DNA of 64,000 bases from Njordibacter sp028825405 (GTDB lineage: Bacteria > Pseudomonadota > Gammaproteobacteria > Pseudomonadales > Balneatricaceae): assembly GCF_047730065.1 (NCBI RefSeq), contig NZ_CP159829.1:868001-932000 (forward strand). The letters are read 5' to 3'. The position numbers were made by a program, and so were the translations under genes. This document shows positions 61,733 through 64,000 of the stretch, one piece after another. The notes beneath the pieces were generated by a model, which had not been told where the DNA came from, searched no databases, and saw only the letters and a program-made list of their open reading frames with translations. Within the stretch, counting starts at the first letter, position 1; each line of letters opens with the position of its first letter.

Positions 61733-61794
61733 AGAGCGAAATACACGCTTGTTTCAAGTCATGAAGCAATTAAAATAAAATAAAGGGCTTACAA

Positions 61795-62853
61795 ATGAAA
61801 AAATATTCAAAAATTATTTCCTTAACTCTTACTATGGGCTTAGGTATTGGTGTTGGCAATGTTGCTAATGCAGCAGGAGATAGTGTGACGTTTGCGTCAT
61901 GGGGTGGATCATTTCAGGATGCTATTCGTTCATCAATGTTAGCACCCGCAGCGAGCAAGCTAAATATAACGGTCAAGGAAGATACGACAAACGGCATTCA
62001 AGACGTGCGTGCACAGATCACAGCAGGTGCTGTTGCTTGGGATGTAACAGAGCAGGATTTACCCTCGTGTGAAACACTTAGTCGTGAGGGTAGTCTTGAG
62101 CCAATTGATTATTCGATTGTTGATACAACAGGTATCCCCAAAGAACTAATCCACGAAAACTACATTGGCTTTATCAACTTCACCAAGGTGATTGCCTATC
62201 GCAAGGATGCCTTTGGCGACAATGGTCCGTCCAACTGGGCAGAGTTCTGGGATCTAGAAAAATTCCCTGGCAAGCGTGGCATGCACGGCAAGGTGAACTA
62301 CAACCTTGAGGCAGCCCTTATGGCTGATGGTGTGCCGATGGCAAAAGTTTATGACACTTTGGCAACAGATAAAGGTATGGCGCGCGCTTGGGCCAAGTTA
62401 GGAGAGATCGCACCTGAAGTCACTGTTTGGTATCGTGGTGGTTCGCAATCAGCACAATTATTGCGTGATGGTGAAGTGGACGTGATCCATATGGGTCATA
62501 ACCGTGTGGAGAGTGTGATCAAATCTGGCATTGATGTCGCTTATGCATTTGATGGCGGTACCATGGACGTTGATTGCTTGTTAGTGCCTAAAGGTGCTCC
62601 AAATGTTGAGAATGCGATGCGTCTAATCAATGAATTGCTAAGTGCTGAAGCGCAGGCGCGGCTGGCGGTAACGATGCCACTAGGCCCTGTAAATACGGGT
62701 GCGTTTGATACCGGTATTATCTCGGGTGAGCAGGCTTTGTTAGTCAACACCCACCCCAGTAACTATGACAAGCAACTTCTGGTCGATCCGAATTTTTACA
62801 TCGGTCAGTTGGGTGAGCTAACGGAAGAGTTTGATACGCTGATCCAGCAGTAA
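61795..62853 (+). CDS. ABC transporter binding protein, spermidine/putrescine (PotD-like) family
   Basis: A 352-residue periplasmic receptor. The signal peptide (LTLTMGLGIGVGNVANAAG) is followed by SVTFASWGGSFQDAIRSSM, typical of PotD/PotF-like proteins with ligands from polyamines to opines. Further family blocks are DVTEQDLPSCETLSREGSLEPID, SNWAEFWDLEKFPGKRGMHG and LLVPKGAPNVENAMRLINELL. The first 360 bp are AT-rich, and composition rises sharply in GC after about 62170. First gene of an IclR-controlled uptake operon that continues past the window. Confidence 0.88.
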   Translation: MKKYSKIISLTLTMGLGIGVGNVANAAGDSVTFASWGGSFQDAIRSSMLAPAASKLNITVKEDTTNGIQDVRAQITAGAVAWDVTEQDLPSCETLSREGSLEPIDYSIVDTTGIPKELIHENYIGFINFTKVIAYRKDAFGDNGPSNWAEFWDLEKFPGKRGMHGKVNYNLEAALMADGVPMAKVYDTLATDKGMARAWAKLGEIAPEVTVWYRGGSQSAQLLRDGEVDVIHMGHNRVESVIKSGIDVAYAFDGGTMDVDCLLVPKGAPNVENAMRLINELLSAEAQARLAVTMPLGPVNTGAFDTGIISGEQALLVNTHPSNYDKQLLVDPNFYIGQLGELTEEFDTLIQQ

Positions 62854-62876
62854 TCCAGCTATTGTAGTAATCCATT

Positions 62877-62912
62877 TTGGCGTAGTGCAATTTGTACTGC
62901 GCCAATTTTTTT
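62877..62912 (+). terminator. intra-operon intrinsic terminator
   Basis: TTGGCGTAGTGCA (62877-62889) pairs over 13 bp, with two G-U pairs, with TGTACTGCGCCAA (62893-62905), followed by seven T. It lies between the binding-protein gene and the ATPase gene and should make the binding protein the more abundant product. Confidence 0.8.
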
Positions 62913-62931
62913 GTCAGGTTTAGGAGCCCAT

Positions 62932-64000
62932 ATGTCGTCTACCGCCCAATCACTTCCCATCGAAATATCCAGCCTTTGCAAGGCCTATGGACCAATCAAA
63001 GCGCTGGATGATGTGTCGCTAAATATTGCTGCTGGCGAGTTCTTGACCCTGCTTGGGCCATCGGGCTCGGGCAAGACGACACTTCTGATGGCGCTCGCTG
63101 GTTTTGTGCGCCCTGACGGTGGGTCGATCCAGTTTGGTGATCAAGAAATGATTGCGACACCGCCGCACAAACGTGGCCTTGGTATGGTCTTTCAAAGCTA
63201 TGCGCTGTTTCCATTCATGACGGTGGCGGAAAACGTAGCCTATCCATTGAAAATTCGTGGGGTTTCCAAAAGTGATCAAAAAACGCGCGTCGAACGTGTG
63301 CTGGATACTGTAGAGCTTGGTGGTTATGGGGATCGGCGCATCACCCAACTCTCTGGTGGCCAAAGGCAGCGTGTGGCTCTTGCCCGGGCGATGGTATTCG
63401 AGCCGCGGATTATCCTCATGGACGAACCCTTATCGGCTCTTGACAAAAAGTTGCGCGAACATATGCAGATTGAATTAAAGGCGCTTCATCAAAAATTAGA
63501 TGCAACCGTTGTTTATGTGACCCATGATCAGCGCGAAGCCCTGACGATGTCAGACCGGATTGCAGTAGTCAATCATGGGCGCATCGAACAGATCGATACC
63601 CCTGAGCGACTATATCGTCAGCCTCATAGTTTTTTTGTGGCGGACTTTATTGGGGAATCAATTTCCTTGCCGGTGACAGTAGCCAACGATACGGCGCAAC
63701 TTGGTGGGCGCGTGCTGAAATCTGATTTAGCCATTGCCCCGGGTAGTGGAGGGCATCGCTTAGTGATCCGGCCTGAATTGCTGGAAGTCATGTCAGGCCC
63801 TGTGCCTGAAAATGCTAATGACTTTTCTGGCCGGGTCAACGACATCATTTATCAAGGTGACAGCGTGCTGGTTATCGTTGAACACGACAGTGTAGGCATG
63901 ATTAATGTGCGCGTACCTGCTAACCGTGCTGGCCAGACTGGGCTCCCTTCCAAGGGAGAGAAAATTGGTCTGGCCCTGCACCCAGAAGATACGATCATCG
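62932..64000 (+). CDS. ABC transporter ATP-binding protein, PotA-like (3' end outside window)
   Basis: An importer ATPase open to the window end, 356 codons visible. Walker A GPSGSGKTT, Q loop MVFQSYALFP, signature LSGGQRQRVALARAM, Walker B IILMDEPLSALD, and switch VTHDQREAL are intact; a TOBE region begins at about residue 230 (DFIGESISLPVTV). AGGAG lies five nt upstream of the ATG. The gene is much richer in GC than the neighbouring IclR gene and the start of the binding-protein gene. Permease genes should follow downstream. Confidence 0.9.
   Translation, partial: MSSTAQSLPIEISSLCKAYGPIKALDDVSLNIAAGEFLTLLGPSGSGKTTLLMALAGFVRPDGGSIQFGDQEMIATPPHKRGLGMVFQSYALFPFMTVAENVAYPLKIRGVSKSDQKTRVERVLDTVELGGYGDRRITQLSGGQRQRVALARAMVFEPRIILMDEPLSALDKKLREHMQIELKALHQKLDATVVYVTHDQREALTMSDRIAVVNHGRIEQIDTPERLYRQPHSFFVADFIGESISLPVTVANDTAQLGGRVLKSDLAIAPGSGGHRLVIRPELLEVMSGPVPENANDFSGRVNDIIYQGDSVLVIVEHDSVGMINVRVPANRAGQTGLPSKGEKIGLALHPEDTII

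Overview
The window looks like part of the chromosome of a heterotrophic, probably marine gammaproteobacterium. This is an inference from gene content (complete hut operon, type II thymidine kinase, YedK, PsiE, many amino-acid and organic-acid uptake and catabolism genes) and from the moderate, slightly AT-rich base composition. There is no rRNA, complete tRNA, transposase, integrase or CRISPR array, so the species cannot be named. Both window edges cut genes: a trimethylamine-dehydrogenase-like flavoprotein on the left and a polyamine-type ABC ATPase on the right.

Layout. 1-5.9 kb: amine and D-amino-acid oxidation (TMADH-like enzyme, cupin, PuuB-like FAD oxidase, MlrC-type metallopeptidase, DadA). 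6.1-7.2 kb: a tRNA-Pro-like 3' fragment, tdk and a membrane protein. 7.4-19 kb: a catabolic block with a four-gene operon (CocE-type hydrolase, HSL-family esterase, GMC oxidoreductase, enolase-superfamily enzyme) facing an oligopeptide-type ABC transporter whose Tat-exported binding protein is encoded divergently. 19.2-20.9 kb: EamA exporter and a 2-oxoglutarate oxygenase. 21-28.4 kb: histidine utilisation (hutC-U-H-I-D on the minus strand, hutF divergent) with palindromic HutC-type operators. 28.5-34 kb: voltage-gated-type K+ channel, class II aldolase, DUF2938, a large Sel1-repeat protein and a small orphan. 33.9-46 kb: PhyH oxygenase coupled to a signal-less binding protein, an oxalyl-CoA-synthetase-like ligase, ketopantoate-reductase-like enzyme, FAH-family hydrolase, a tripartite tricarboxylate transporter (TctC-B-A), a class III aminotransferase and a Rossmann protein. 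46-49.3 kb: YedK, PsiE, a SnoaL-like protein and a histidine phosphatase.

The most interesting region is 49.5-60.2 kb. An AT-rich operon encoding a response regulator, a TorS-like histidine kinase and a periplasmic binding protein is divergent from an AfuABC-type ABC transporter. AfuABC systems are known to import phosphorylated sugars. The binding protein in the sensor operon is visibly a paralogue of the transporter's own binding protein, which suggests a three-component sensor that reads the same ligand class and switches on uptake. A HAD phosphatase and an inositol-monophosphatase-family enzyme follow the transporter, and a decayed PfkB sugar kinase follows the sensor operon. The divergent intergenic region holds three tandem 9-bp repeats that could be the regulator's binding site.

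The second unusual signal is a short leader element found upstream of two unrelated catabolic operons (7393-7429 and 35819-35870). Both copies contain a five-codon frame, MK(G/K)HD-stop, closed by complementary TTAG/CTAA ends. The right end (60.8-64 kb) is an IclR-controlled PotD/PotA-like uptake operon with two IclR-type palindromes over its promoter and an internal terminator after the binding-protein gene.
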